From Hyphomicrobiales bacterium (GTDB lineage: Bacteria; Pseudomonadota; Alphaproteobacteria; Rhizobiales; Xanthobacteraceae): a stretch of 64,000 nt of DNA. Made by a program: the position numbers and the translations under genes. The stretch spans positions 89,901 to 153,900 of the forward strand of contig JAKFYI010000004.1 of NCBI GenBank assembly GCA_021730985.1. The letters run 5' to 3'. The notes under the pieces were generated by a model. The model made no database searches. It was not told the DNA's origin and saw only the letters and a program-made list of their open reading frames with translations. Shown one piece after another: positions 25,846-35,544 of the stretch (its first letter is position 1; each line of letters starts with the position of its first letter).

Positions 25846-25894
25846 GAGCATGACCTTGTCCGAAAACCGGCTTCCACTTTTCGGGGTCATGCTC
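25846..25894. repeat. GAGCATGATC palindromic repeat, copy 2 (reaches into ctaG stop)
   Basis: 49-base palindrome with arms GAGCATGACC/GGTCATGCTC. Two bases of its edge belong to the ctaG TGA stop codon, so the element seems to have inserted at, or now provides, the end of that gene. Confidence 0.85.
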
Positions 25895-26498
25895 AAATTC
25901 GTCCCGGCCGTCCCGCCGAGGCGCTGTCCGCCACCGGCCGCTGCACATCGCGCTGCGGATGGAAGGTGTAGGACAGTGTGATGGTATCGACCTCCTTGCC
26001 GTCGGCGTCCTGCGCCATCTTGGGGTCGATGTAGAACACGACCGCCATGTCGCGCTTCTCGCCGGCCTTGAGCGTCTGGTCGGTAAAGCAGAAACAATTG
26101 ATCTTCTGGAAGAAGATTCCCATGCTCAGCGGGGTCACGTTGTAGCCCGCGATACCGTGGGTTTCGCGCGCGGTCAGATTGACGGCGCGATAGTGAACGG
26201 TGACGACCTCGCCGAGCCGCGCCTCGATCGAGGTCCGCTCCGGCTCGAAGCGCCACGGCAGGCCTGCGCCGATGTTGGCGTCGAACCGCACGGTGATCTT
26301 GCGGTCCAGCACCTGGCCTGGAGCCGCGACCGCGACCTGGGTGGTGCCGCCGAAGCCGGTGGTGCGGCAGAACCAGTCGTAAAACGGCACCGCCGCGTAA
26401 GCCATCCCAACCATGCACGCCGCGAACGCAGCCGCGCTGCCAGCGACCATGAGGTCGCGGCGGCGGATGGTCGGTTCGTCGCGGTCTGTCATGTTCAC
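25893..26498 (-). CDS. ctaG: Cytochrome c oxidase assembly protein CtaG (Cox11 family)
   Basis: Copper chaperone that delivers CuB to subunit I. 201 residues: cytoplasmic N-terminus, one helix (AAAFAACMVGMAYAAVPFYDWFCR), then the periplasmic domain with the copper-binding motif INCFCF and the conserved FYIDPKMAQD. Two starts are possible: GTG at 26498, overlapping the stop of the small upstream gene, or ATG at 26492. The C-terminal tail after TLSYTFHP is lengthened to GRPGRI and its TGA lies at the edge of a palindromic repeat. Confidence 0.96.
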   Translation of the reverse strand: MNMTDRDEPTIRRRDLMVAGSAAAFAACMVGMAYAAVPFYDWFCRTTGFGGTTQVAVAAPGQVLDRKITVRFDANIGAGLPWRFEPERTSIEARLGEVVTVHYRAVNLTARETHGIAGYNVTPLSMGIFFQKINCFCFTDQTLKAGEKRDMAVVFYIDPKMAQDADGKEVDTITLSYTFHPQRDVQRPVADSASAGRPGRI

Positions 26499-26662
26499 AA
26501 CGGACGGCTCAGGACGCCGGGGCCGAGTTTGACCACGGTCACCACGTAGATCAGCAGCACCAATCCTCCAAGCACCAGCGCGAGCGCGATCGAGCGGCTG
26601 CGGCGCTGCCGCTTCTGCTCGTCGGTGAGCACCACACCGGGCTCGTTCGGTTTTTCGGCCAT
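26495..26662 (-). CDS. Small single-helix protein of the cox operon (CoxF-like)
   Basis: 55 residues: basic, hydrophilic N-terminus (LTDEQKRQRRSRS) then one membrane helix (IALALVLGGLVLLIYVVTVV). Its position between ctaB and ctaG is conserved in rhizobia, where it is often called CoxF or 'oxidase assembly protein'; function unknown. ATG at 26662 is chosen as GAGG sits six bases upstream, within the ctaB stop region; ATG at 26674 overlapping the ctaB stop is an alternative. Confidence 0.85.
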   Translation of the reverse strand: MAEKPNEPGVVLTDEQKRQRRSRSIALALVLGGLVLLIYVVTVVKLGPGVLSRPL

Positions 26663-26670
26663 GGCATGCC

Positions 26671-27623
26671 TCATGCGAAGGCCCGGGCGAACAGGCCGCC
26701 CAGTCCCCACTCAGCCAGGAGAACCGCGAACAGGGCGAAAAGATAGAGGATCGAGAAGCCGAACAGCCGCCTCGCGGCGTGATCGGACGGCGTGCGCAAC
26801 AACTGCCAGGACAGCGCGATCATCAGCGCGCCGCCGACGATGGCGGACAGGCCGAACGCCAGCCCGGCGTAGCCGAACAGCCAGGGCGAGGCGCCGACCG
26901 GCGCCAGCACCAGCGAATAGATCAGGATCTGCCGGCGGGTTTCCTCAGGTCCGGCCACCACCGGCAGCATCGGAACGCCGGCGCGCGCGTATTCCTCGGT
27001 GCGCAGCAGCGACAGCGCCCAGAAATGCGGGGGCGTCCAGAAGAAGATGATCAGGAACAACAGCACCGACTCGATGCCGATCGCGTTGGTCGTTGCGGCC
27101 CAGCCGATCATCGGCGGGAAGGCGCCCGCGGCGCCGCCGATCACGATGTTCTGCGGCGTCCAGCGCTTGAGCCACATCGTGTAGACCGCGACGTAGAACA
27201 CGATGGTAAAGGCGAGCAGGCCCGCGGCCAGCACGTTGATCATCAGGCCGAGCATGACGACCGAGCCGACAGCGAGCGTCATGCCGAACGCCAGTGCCTC
27301 GCCAGGCGCAACGCGGCCCGACGGCACCGGACGCGTCACCGTGCGGCTCATCACCGCGTCGATATCGGCGTCGTACCACATGTTGAGCGCGCCGGCGGCG
27401 CCGGCGCCCACCGCGATGCAGAGCAGCGCGGTGAAGCCCAGCACCGGATGCAGATGGCCCGGCGCGATCAGCATGCCGGTCAGCGCGGTGAAGACAACGA
27501 GCGACATCACCCGCGGCTTCATCAGCGCAAGGTAATCGCCCGCACCCGCCAGGCTCGGCTCGGCGCGAGCGTCCTCGTCCCGCAACGGGCGGGCGAGACC
27601 GGCGCCTTCGCTCAGCAACGACA

Positions 27624-27624
<1 letters not shown>
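26671..27624 (-). CDS. ctaB: Protohaem IX farnesyltransferase (haem O synthase)
   Basis: Membrane UbiA-type prenyltransferase making haem O for the oxidase. 317 residues with about nine helices. The Asp-rich substrate motifs are present: [15 protein letters not shown], followed by RPVPSGR, and the second acidic region near [28 protein letters not shown] is the conserved N-terminal segment. The ATG shares a base with the ctaD stop (TAATG), so ctaD and ctaB are translationally coupled. Confidence 0.97.
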
Positions 27625-29300
<1,676 letters not shown>

Positions 29301-30158
29301 TCACTCGGCCGAAGCGGCGACCGTGATCGACTTCTCGCCGTCGTTGACGGCGAACTTCTTGCGCGCCTGTTCGAGCCAGGCGGCGTAGTCCTTGTCATTC
29401 ACCACGCGAACCGCGATCGGCATGTAGGCGTGATCCTTGCCGCAAAGTTCGGAACACTGCCCGTAGTACACGCCCTCGCGGGTCGCCTTGAACCAGGTCT
29501 CGTTGAGGCGGCCCGGAACCGCGTCGATCTTGATGCCGAAAGCAGGCACCGCAAAGGCGTGGATCACCTCCGCGCCGATCACCTGGACGCGGACCACCTT
29601 GTTGACCGGGACCACCATGTCGTTGTCGACCGCCAGCAGGCGCGGCTGCTCGCATTTGATGCGCTGCGCATCGCAAGCCAGCAGCGAATCAAACTCGAAC
29701 TTGCTGTCCGGGTAGTTGTAGGTCCAGTACCACTGCTTGCCGGTCGCCTTCACCGTCAGGTCGGCCTGCGGAATGGTCGTCTGCAGGAACAGCAGCTTGA
29801 AGGACGGCACCGCGATCGCGGTCAGGATCACCACCGGAATGAGCGTCCACGCCACCTCGAGCAGGGTGTTGTGCGTGGTCTTGGTCGGGACCGGGTTGGC
29901 CTTCGAGTTGAAGCGGAAAATCACGATCAGCAGCAGGACCAGCACGAACAGCGTGATCGCAGTGATCAGATAGAGCAGGAAATCGTGGAACCAGATGATG
30001 TTCTCCATCACCGGGGTCGCGGCCGGCTGCAGGCCCATCTGCCAGGGCAAAGGCTGCCCCGTGGCAGCCATCGCAAGGCCTCCCACCGACAAGCCACCCG
30101 CCGCAGCGAGGAACATCGTCGCGGCGAATACGGCCGCCAACCGCTTGAGCATCCGCAT
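29301..30158 (-). CDS. ctaC: Cytochrome c oxidase subunit II
   Basis: CuA-bearing subunit, 285 residues: signal peptide (to GLAMAATG), two membrane helices (FLLYLITAITLFVLVLLLIV; TLIPVVILTAIAVPSFKLLF), then the periplasmic cupredoxin domain. CuA ligands are in CSELCGKDHAYMP plus the upstream HAFAVPAFGIK; the aromatic patch WYWTYNYP feeds electrons from cytochrome c. A two-Cys insert (LLACDAQRIKCEQ) is typical of rhizobial CtaC. First gene of the ctaC-D-B-G-E operon; promoter presumably in the 368-base divergent region. Confidence 0.98.
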   Translation of the reverse strand: MRMLKRLAAVFAATMFLAAAGGLSVGGLAMAATGQPLPWQMGLQPAATPVMENIIWFHDFLLYLITAITLFVLVLLLIVIFRFNSKANPVPTKTTHNTLLEVAWTLIPVVILTAIAVPSFKLLFLQTTIPQADLTVKATGKQWYWTYNYPDSKFEFDSLLACDAQRIKCEQPRLLAVDNDMVVPVNKVVRVQVIGAEVIHAFAVPAFGIKIDAVPGRLNETWFKATREGVYYGQCSELCGKDHAYMPIAVRVVNDKDYAAWLEQARKKFAVNDGEKSITVAASAE

Positions 30159-30526
30159 CGTCGTCTTCGCTCCTTCGGCGAAATCAGTCGCGTCCGAGCC
30201 GCACCGGAAAGCGTTGATTCAGGTCGATACCGCTTCCGAAAAGGCGCCCGTCGGGGGCCGCGCTCGTCGGCGTGCGGTGCGGCGGGAGGGAGTTTCCCTG
30301 GTTTCTCAAACCATAATTCCGGCGCACTCGCAATGTGCCTGGACGGTTGTCCGATGCGACAATCTGTTTATACCGGCGAATCGGGTTTTGGGGCCGGGGG
30401 CGGCCTAAAACCGGGCGTCCTTGACATGGCAGAACCGCCATGTACGGACATTCCAACCACCGGCCGTGTCCGCGCCCGCGGCTTCAAGCGCGGTCCCGCG
30501 GAACCGGCCAGCCAGAGGACTGGATC
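30159..30526. other. Divergent region between ctaC and the ialB-like gene (368 bases)
   Basis: Non-coding. Contains AT-richer stretches (CATAAT near 30312, TTTATACC near 30366) that may hold promoters, an inverted repeat TTGTC-N6-GACAA at 30347-30362, and the operator-like palindrome at 30424-30443 listed separately. No RNA gene recognised. Confidence 0.6.
30424..30443 (+). promoter_or_regulatory. Operator-like inverted repeat before the ialB-like gene
   Basis: Perfect 7-base arms ACATGGC and GCCATGT separated by AGAACC. The left arm overlaps a TTGACA hexamer (30421-30426), although no good -10 lies 17 bases downstream. About 85 bases before the ATG; a dimeric repressor site is plausible but unproven. 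Confidence 0.35.
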
Positions 30527-31054
30527 ATGGGCAAACTCAGCCGATATCGCCTGATGCGCTGGTCCGTGCGGATGGTTCCGCTGGCCTTCGCCGTGCTCTG
30601 GGGATTGACCGGCGAAGCGGGCGCGCAGGGCGCGGTCCGCTCCGTCCACAACGACTGGCAGATCCGCTGCGATACCCCGCCCGGCGCGCAGGGCGAGCAG
30701 TGCTCGCTGATCCAGAGCGTCACCGCCGAGGACCGGCCCAATATCGGCTTGACCGTGATCGTCCTGAAGACCGCCGACCGCAAGACCCGGCTGATGCGGG
30801 TGATCGCGCCGCCCGGCGTGCTGCTTCCCTCCGGCCTCGGTCTCAAGATCGACAACACCGAGGTCGGCCGCGCCGGCTTTGTCCGCTGCGTGCCCAACGG
30901 CTGCGTCGCCGAGGTGATCATGGACGATACCCTGATCGGCAAGTTGCGGACCGGCCAGACTGCCACCTACATCATCTTCCAGACTCCGGAAGAGGGCATC
31001 GGCTTCCCGATGAGCCTCAAGGGATTCGGCGAGGGCTTCGACAAGCTGCCCTGA
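30527..31054 (+). CDS. Invasion-associated locus B (IalB) family protein
   Basis: Exported protein of 175 residues with a signal peptide ending GEAGAQG. The IalB domain follows: WQIRCDTPPGAQGEQCSLIQ, LPSGLGLKIDN, FVRCVPNGCVAEVIMDD and the C-terminal GIGFPMSLKGFGEGF. Four Cys (two pairs) suggest disulfides in the periplasm. IalB was named in Bartonella for erythrocyte invasion, yet homologues are common in free-living rhizobia and may have envelope roles. ATG at 30527 with AGAGGA upstream; the open frame to 30440 is unsupported. Transcribed away from ctaC. Confidence 0.92.
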   Translation: MGKLSRYRLMRWSVRMVPLAFAVLWGLTGEAGAQGAVRSVHNDWQIRCDTPPGAQGEQCSLIQSVTAEDRPNIGLTVIVLKTADRKTRLMRVIAPPGVLLPSGLGLKIDNTEVGRAGFVRCVPNGCVAEVIMDDTLIGKLRTGQTATYIIFQTPEEGIGFPMSLKGFGEGFDKLP

Positions 31055-31103
31055 TTTGAGTTGGGCATCGCCCACTCCCACGCCGTCATCGCCTTCCCTC
31101 GGT

Positions 31104-31216
31104 GTCATCGCCCGCGAAAGCGGGCGATCCAGTAATCGCCGACCTGTAAAGCAAGCACCGCCTCGCCATAGCATCCTCTACAGTGGATACTGGATGCTCG
31201 CTTTCGCGGGCATGAC
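31104..31216. repeat. GTCAT-bounded inverted-repeat element, copy 1
   Basis: 113-base element with left arm GTCAT-cg-CCCGCGAAAGCGGG-cg-ATCCAGTA and right arm TACTGGAT...CGCTTTCGCGGG-c-ATGAC. Each arm forms its own hairpin and the two arms also pair. Lies between ialB and the dehydrogenase gene. Miniature, without any protein-coding content. Confidence 0.85.
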
Positions 31217-31240
31217 ACCGGTGTATGGGGAGGCGCTTTC

Positions 31241-32122
31241 GTGAACATTGGCTTTGTCGGCCTCGGCGCCATGGGCGAGTTGATCGTGCCGCGGCTGATG
31301 GCGGCCGGACATAAGGTCACCGGCTGGAACAGAACGCGCGCCAAGGCCGAGCCGCTGATCGCCCAGGGCATGGCGTTTGCGGCAACCCCGCGCGAGGTGG
31401 CGCAGGCCTCCGAGATCGTGTTCTCGATCGTCACCGATTCGCCCGCGGTCAAATCCGTGGCGCTCGGCGCTGACGGCGTCATCGCAGGCCTGCCCAAGGG
31501 CGGCATCTACATCGACATGAGCACGATCGAGCCGGACGTGAGCCGCGAGATCGCGGCGCAGTTCGTCAAAGTCGGTCTGACCATGCTGGACGGCCCCCTC
31601 TCCGGCAGCCCCGTCACCGTCAAGGCCGGCAATGCGTCGGTGATGATCGGCGGCGATGAGGCCGCGTTCGAGCGCGCCAAGCCCGTGCTGCTGGCGATCG
31701 GTCCCAAGGTGACGCGGATCGGCGGCAACGGCCTCGCCTGCCAGATGAAGATCGCGGTCAACCTGCTGCTGATGGTGGAGGTGATCTGCTTCGGCGAAGC
31801 GGTCGCGCTCGCCGAGAAGGGCGGCGTGTCGCGCGAAGCGGCGGTGGACGCGATTCTCAAAAGCGTCGCGGCCTCCCCCGTGCTCGGCTATCGCGGGCCG
31901 TTTATCCTGGAGGGCAAGATGCCCGAGGTGCCGCTGGCCGACGTGACGCTGCAGCAGAAAGACATGGTGCTGGCGCTCAACCTCGGCCGCAAGCTCGGCA
32001 GTCCGGTGCCGCTCGCCGCCGCAGCGAACGAAATCATGAATGCGTGCCGGGGACTGGGCATCGATGCGAATGACTTTGTCGTCGCGCATCAGGTCTATCG
32101 AAAGTTGGGAGGACAATCATGA
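31241..32122 (+). CDS. NAD(P)-dependent beta-hydroxyacid dehydrogenase (3-hydroxyisobutyrate dehydrogenase family)
   Basis: 293 residues. The Rossmann motif GFVGLGAMG opens the chain, DGPLSGSPVTVKAG corresponds to the substrate-binding DAPVSGG segment, and Lys in CQMKIAVNLLL with its downstream Asn are the catalytic pair. Members oxidise or reduce small beta-hydroxyacids (3-hydroxyisobutyrate, tartronate semialdehyde and others); substrate not deducible. GTG at 31241 has GGGGAGG upstream. First of three genes joined by 4-base overlaps with a cupin and a hydratase, so the three products probably act in one catabolic route. Confidence 0.92.
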   Translation: MNIGFVGLGAMGELIVPRLMAAGHKVTGWNRTRAKAEPLIAQGMAFAATPREVAQASEIVFSIVTDSPAVKSVALGADGVIAGLPKGGIYIDMSTIEPDVSREIAAQFVKVGLTMLDGPLSGSPVTVKAGNASVMIGGDEAAFERAKPVLLAIGPKVTRIGGNGLACQMKIAVNLLLMVEVICFGEAVALAEKGGVSREAAVDAILKSVAASPVLGYRGPFILEGKMPEVPLADVTLQQKDMVLALNLGRKLGSPVPLAAAANEIMNACRGLGIDANDFVVAHQVYRKLGGQS

Positions 32123-32604
32123 CATCCACGGCAGAGAAGATCGGCGCAGCATTGGCGAAAGCCGTGAAGGCCACCACCGGCATCACGTCGGCGCAGCTCG
32201 GGGCCAAGATGTACCGCACCAACATCAAGGACGTGCCGAAGGTCGAGGGCCTCAAGCGCGACGACGGTTGGATCGACATGCAGGTGCAATTCCTGATCGA
32301 CAAGAAGTCCGCGGGCACCGACAACGTCGTCGGCTGGACCGTGCTCAAGCCCGGCGCAAGTCATGAGGCGCATCTGCACCGCAACTGCGACGAATTCTTC
32401 ATCGTGCTGAAGGGCAAGGGCCACATCATCACCGACAAGGGACTCGAGCCGTCCGGCGAAGGCGACGTGGTCTTTTCGCCCCGCGGAGTCTGGCACGGCT
32501 TCAACAACACGTCGCAGGAGGACGTCGTCCTGGTGTGGGGCTGGATGGGCGCGGGCTCGATCGTAGACTCGGGCTACGAGGTTCCGGAAGGCGGCCACAA
32601 GTGA
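32119..32604 (+). CDS. Cupin-domain protein
   Basis: 161 residues with one conserved cupin barrel: metal motif 1 EAHLHRNCDEFFIVLKGKG (HxH-x4-E) and motif 2 GVWHGFNN (H-x3-N), so a metal site is likely. It could be a dioxygenase, isomerase or decarboxylase acting on the intermediate between the flanking dehydrogenase and hydratase. Overlaps the dehydrogenase by ATGA and the hydratase by GTGA, indicating translational coupling. Confidence 0.85.
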   Translation: MTSTAEKIGAALAKAVKATTGITSAQLGAKMYRTNIKDVPKVEGLKRDDGWIDMQVQFLIDKKSAGTDNVVGWTVLKPGASHEAHLHRNCDEFFIVLKGKGHIITDKGLEPSGEGDVVFSPRGVWHGFNNTSQEDVVLVWGWMGAGSIVDSGYEVPEGGHK

Positions 32605-33308
32605 GCGCGACGCTGAACGATCCGCGCATCGCGGCCGGCATGCGCCGGCAGTTCGAATTCCGGAAGCAACAGCTCGACGCAGGCGCAAAGCAGATCGGCT
32701 GGAAGGTCGGCCTCGGCGCACCGGGCGCATTGGAACGCTGCAAGCTCACCAAGCCCGTGGTCGGATTCCTGCTCGACCGCGCGCAGCTCAATTCCGGCGC
32801 CACGGTTTCGCTGAAGGGCTGGACCAAGCCCGTCGCGGAAATCGAGATCGCCGCATACATGACGCGCGACCTTCCCGCCAACGCGGACGACGCCACGGTG
32901 CGCGCCGCAATCGGCGCGCTCGGCCCCGCCATCGAACTCGCTGACCTCGACAGCGCGATGGACGACGTCGAGGGCCTGCTCGCGCGCGACATCTGGCAGC
33001 GCCATGTCATCCTCGGGCCGAAGGACGCCTCCCGCGCGGGCGCCAAGCTCGACGGACTCACGGCAAAACTGGTCCGCAACGGCAAGGACGCCCCTGTGCC
33101 GGCCGATCTCGAAAGCGGCACCGGCAAAATTCTCGACACCGTCCGCCACGTTGCCGATGTCACGGCCGCATTGGGCGATGGCCTGCGCGCCGGGCAGTTC
33201 ATCATCTGCGGCGCGATCACCGGGCCGATGTTCCTCGAACCAGGCGAGACGGGCGTCGACTATACGCTCGACCCGGTGGGCGCGATCTCGGTGCGGTTTA
33301 CGGGGTAA
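32601..33308 (+). CDS. 2-keto-4-pentenoate hydratase family protein (FAH superfamily)
   Basis: 235 residues. GWKVGLG near the N-terminus, GFLLDRAQL, the metal/substrate segment AEIEIAAYMTRDLP and GPAIELADLD match MhpD/DmpE-type hydratases, which add water to 2-hydroxypentadienoate in meta-cleavage pathways; some relatives are decarboxylases. No ring-cleavage dioxygenase is nearby, so a different ketoacid may be the substrate. GTG start overlapping the cupin stop; last gene of the three-gene operon, followed by a repeat element. Confidence 0.88.
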   Translation: MSATLNDPRIAAGMRRQFEFRKQQLDAGAKQIGWKVGLGAPGALERCKLTKPVVGFLLDRAQLNSGATVSLKGWTKPVAEIEIAAYMTRDLPANADDATVRAAIGALGPAIELADLDSAMDDVEGLLARDIWQRHVILGPKDASRAGAKLDGLTAKLVRNGKDAPVPADLESGTGKILDTVRHVADVTAALGDGLRAGQFIICGAITGPMFLEPGETGVDYTLDPVGAISVRFTG

Positions 33309-33335
33309 CGCAGCCGCATCTGCGCCGGCGGGATT

Positions 33336-33415
33336 GTCATCACCCGCGCAAGCGGGTGATCCGGTAGCCCCTGCTCTCTCGGTTACTGGATCGCCCGGTC
33401 AAGCCGGGCGATGAC
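33336..33415. repeat. GTCAT-bounded inverted-repeat element, copy 2
   Basis: 80-base element: GTCAT-CACCCGCGCAAGCGGGTG-ATCCGGTA, a short centre, then TACTGGAT-CGCCCGGTCAAGCCGGGCG-ATGAC. Same architecture as the copies at 31104, 36035 and 47940. May also end the upstream operon. Confidence 0.88.
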
Positions 33416-33470
33416 AGCGAGGCAGGCCGGGTGTTTCTGACGCGTTCCGAACGCGCCCGAGACGTACTTG

Positions 33471-34067
33471 CTAGAGGTTCTTGGGATTGCCCTTCAAGAT
33501 GTCGTAGCGCATCCCGCCGCCCTTGGCGTCGGTGAACGTCACCGTGTTTTCGATCACTTCGATCCGGTAGCACTCCGGGTCGGAATCGTACTTGAAGCAG
33601 ACGGTCTCGCCGACCAGCGCCCACGTTCCACGGCTGATTTCGTTGCCGCTCATCGACTTTGTGGTGCCGTCGGCCGCGTAATGCTCCACCAGCGGCTTGC
33701 CGTCGTCCATTCCCGAGATCGAGTTGCCGACGAGCGCGGACCATGCCGCCAAGCCGGTCAATCTGGCAGGCGCGGCCGCGGCGGGTGCCGGTGCGGCTGG
33801 CGCTGCGGCGGCGGCTGGCGCCGCGGGCATTGCCGCTGCGGGCGGCGGTGCTGCGGGAGCCGCAGCAGGTGCCGGTGACGCGGGCGGTGCCGCAGCCGGC
33901 GCAGGCATGGCCGGCGCCGCGGGAGCGGACGGCGGACTGGATGCCTCCGCCGGTGCTGGGGCTGCTTGCGCAAACATTTGCGTTTGGCGTTCGGCCGCCT
34001 GCGCCGTTGCGCCTACGAGCGCCAGGACAACTGCAAGCGAGAGAAACGTCGTGCCGGTCCTAAGCAT
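33471..34067 (-). CDS. Secreted Ala/Pro-rich protein with small C-terminal domain
   Basis: 198 residues: signal peptide (LRTGTTFLSLAVVLALVGATAQA), then about 70 residues of nearly pure Ala-Pro low complexity (typical periplasm-spanning or wall-binding linker), then a folded C-terminal domain of ~95 residues with WSALVGNSISGM, YAADGTTKSMSG, GTWALVGETVCFKYD and a Cys pair (VCFKYDSDPECYRIE). The last domain resembles small beta-barrel domains in rhizobial secreted proteins; I do not name it. Monocistronic, flanked by repeat copy 2. Confidence 0.75.
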   Translation of the reverse strand: MLRTGTTFLSLAVVLALVGATAQAAERQTQMFAQAAPAPAEASSPPSAPAAPAMPAPAAAPPASPAPAAAPAAPPPAAAMPAAPAAAAAPAAPAPAAAAPARLTGLAAWSALVGNSISGMDDGKPLVEHYAADGTTKSMSGNEISRGTWALVGETVCFKYDSDPECYRIEVIENTVTFTDAKGGGMRYDILKGNPKNL

Positions 34068-34251
34068 ATCAATGCGCCCCTGAAATCATTTGGACCGACG
34101 ACAAGCGAAGCGTGTCAGTCCCACAATCGGATGGGCGAGTATTCCATAAGACAGACAGTGGCGACAAGAACGTGACGAACGCCGCCTCGGGCGAGCCGCC
34201 CGGCGGAGAAAAGGGGTGCCGGTGTAGGCGCCACACGGCGCCCTGCTCTGT

Positions 34252-34920
34252 TCAACGCAGCCCGGCGCGCCAGCCCATCTCCCAGAAATCGGCTTCAAGC
34301 CGCGTCGCTTCCTTGAACACCGCAACCAGCTCGGCCTCGCGCGCCGGCGTGACGTAAAGATCGGCGAGCCTGTCGAGGTGCGCGCGCGCCTTCGCCGCCA
34401 CCTCCTGATATGGCGCCCCGGCATACTCCTCGATCCAGACGCGATAGCGGTTCGGCGGCACCTGCGCCCCAGGCCGCGCGGCGAGCCGTGTGGCGATCTC
34501 CGCATAGCCGATCACGCAGGGCGCCAGCGCCACCCGGAGCGTCAGCAGATCGCCGCGCATTCCCGCATCGAGCACATAGCGCGTGTAGGCCAGCGTCTCG
34601 GAGGCGGGCTGTGCCTGCTCCAGGTCGCGAGGCGAAAGACCCCAGCCCGCACACAGCTTCACATGGAGATTCATTTCGACGTCGAGGATGGCCGACAAGC
34701 CGGACGCGGCTTCGCGCATGTCTGCGAGCTGCGGCGATTTATAGACGGCGAGCGCATAGGCGCGCGCAAACTCGATCAGGAACAGATAGTCCTGAACAAG
34801 GTAGTGACGGAACGCCGCCTCGGGCAACGTTCCATCCGCCAGCCCGGCGGTGAAAGCGTGTTCGGTGTAGGCGCGCCACTCGGCGGAGGCCGCTGCCTTC
34901 AGGCGCTCAAACAAGCTCAT
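34252..34920 (-). CDS. tenA: TenA family protein (thiaminase II / aminopyrimidine aminohydrolase)
   Basis: 222 residues, all-helical TenA fold. Catalytic residues align with Bacillus TenA numbering: Asp44 (VQDYLF), Cys135 (LAPCVIGYAEI), and Glu209 in RLEADFWEMGW in the place of Glu205. TenA hydrolyses aminomethyl-HMP during thiamine salvage. No other thi gene is adjacent here. ATG at 34920 is chosen from the family N-terminus (MSLFERL); the frame extends five codons upstream. About 160 bases divergent from the small gene at 35082. Confidence 0.95.
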   Translation of the reverse strand: MSLFERLKAAASAEWRAYTEHAFTAGLADGTLPEAAFRHYLVQDYLFLIEFARAYALAVYKSPQLADMREAASGLSAILDVEMNLHVKLCAGWGLSPRDLEQAQPASETLAYTRYVLDAGMRGDLLTLRVALAPCVIGYAEIATRLAARPGAQVPPNRYRVWIEEYAGAPYQEVAAKARAHLDRLADLYVTPAREAELVAVFKEATRLEADFWEMGWRAGLR

Positions 34921-35081
34921 GATGTTCCCGCGCAATCCGCCGGTGCCTCAACCATCGACTGTCTACTTTAGACCGCTGCCCGCCGGTTGGGGTCCGGCGT
35001 TAACGATAAGTCGCAGTCGCGCTCGCACGCGCAAGAACTGAGGCTACGCTTGTCTCCTGCCCGATGGCAGGGGGTGCGATC

Positions 35082-35366
35082 ATGGACAAATGGAAAGCGG
35101 TGATGCTCGACGGCAAGGTGCAGTCGCGAAAGGTCGCGGCTGCGTTCCTGGCGGAGCACGGCGATTGCGCCACGGCTCGGGCCGCGTCGCTGATGCGGGA
35201 GGCACGCAAGCGCCGCAGAGCAGCCCGCGCCCTGCACTGGTCCCGGGTCGCGATGTGGATCGAGGAGCTGCGGAAGGACAAAAAAGAGCCCACCGTGAAG
35301 CGGGTTCATAAAAACTCCGCAGCCGCGGGTTTCCGGCACAGCGGTTTGGAAACGCGGCTCGGCTGA
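35082..35366 (+). CDS. Small basic hypothetical protein (94 aa)
   Basis: 94 residues, Arg/Lys/Ala-rich, mostly helical in appearance (MDKWKAVMLDGKVQSRKVAAAFL, REARKRRRAARALHWSR). The ATG at 35082 has AGGGGG at eight bases and a hairpin terminator-like structure follows 60 bases after the stop, both supporting a real gene. No domain recognised. It precedes the hairpin-rich non-coding stretch before tldD. Confidence 0.65.
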   Translation: MDKWKAVMLDGKVQSRKVAAAFLAEHGDCATARAASLMREARKRRRAARALHWSRVAMWIEELRKDKKEPTVKRVHKNSAAAGFRHSGLETRLG

Positions 35367-35428
35367 TCGCCGGGTCTCGGCGGCATCGACGCGGACCACG
35401 CTTTCAACAACGAACCATCGACGGCGGC

Positions 35429-35454
35429 CAGGAGGCGCTTCATTGCGCCTCCTG
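35429..35454 (+). terminator. Hairpin after the small gene at 35082
   Basis: Ten-base perfect stem (arms CAGGAGGCGC and GCGCCTCCTG) around TTCATT, 62 bases past the stop. No T-run follows, so its terminator role is tentative. Confidence 0.45.
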
Positions 35455-35544
35455 AGCAAGGCAATTCGACGGACTGGCGGCACTACGTTTCCCCCCAATC
35501 TCTCTGAAAAAAACTTATCCCCGGGTGCTCCTGGCGCACTTATG

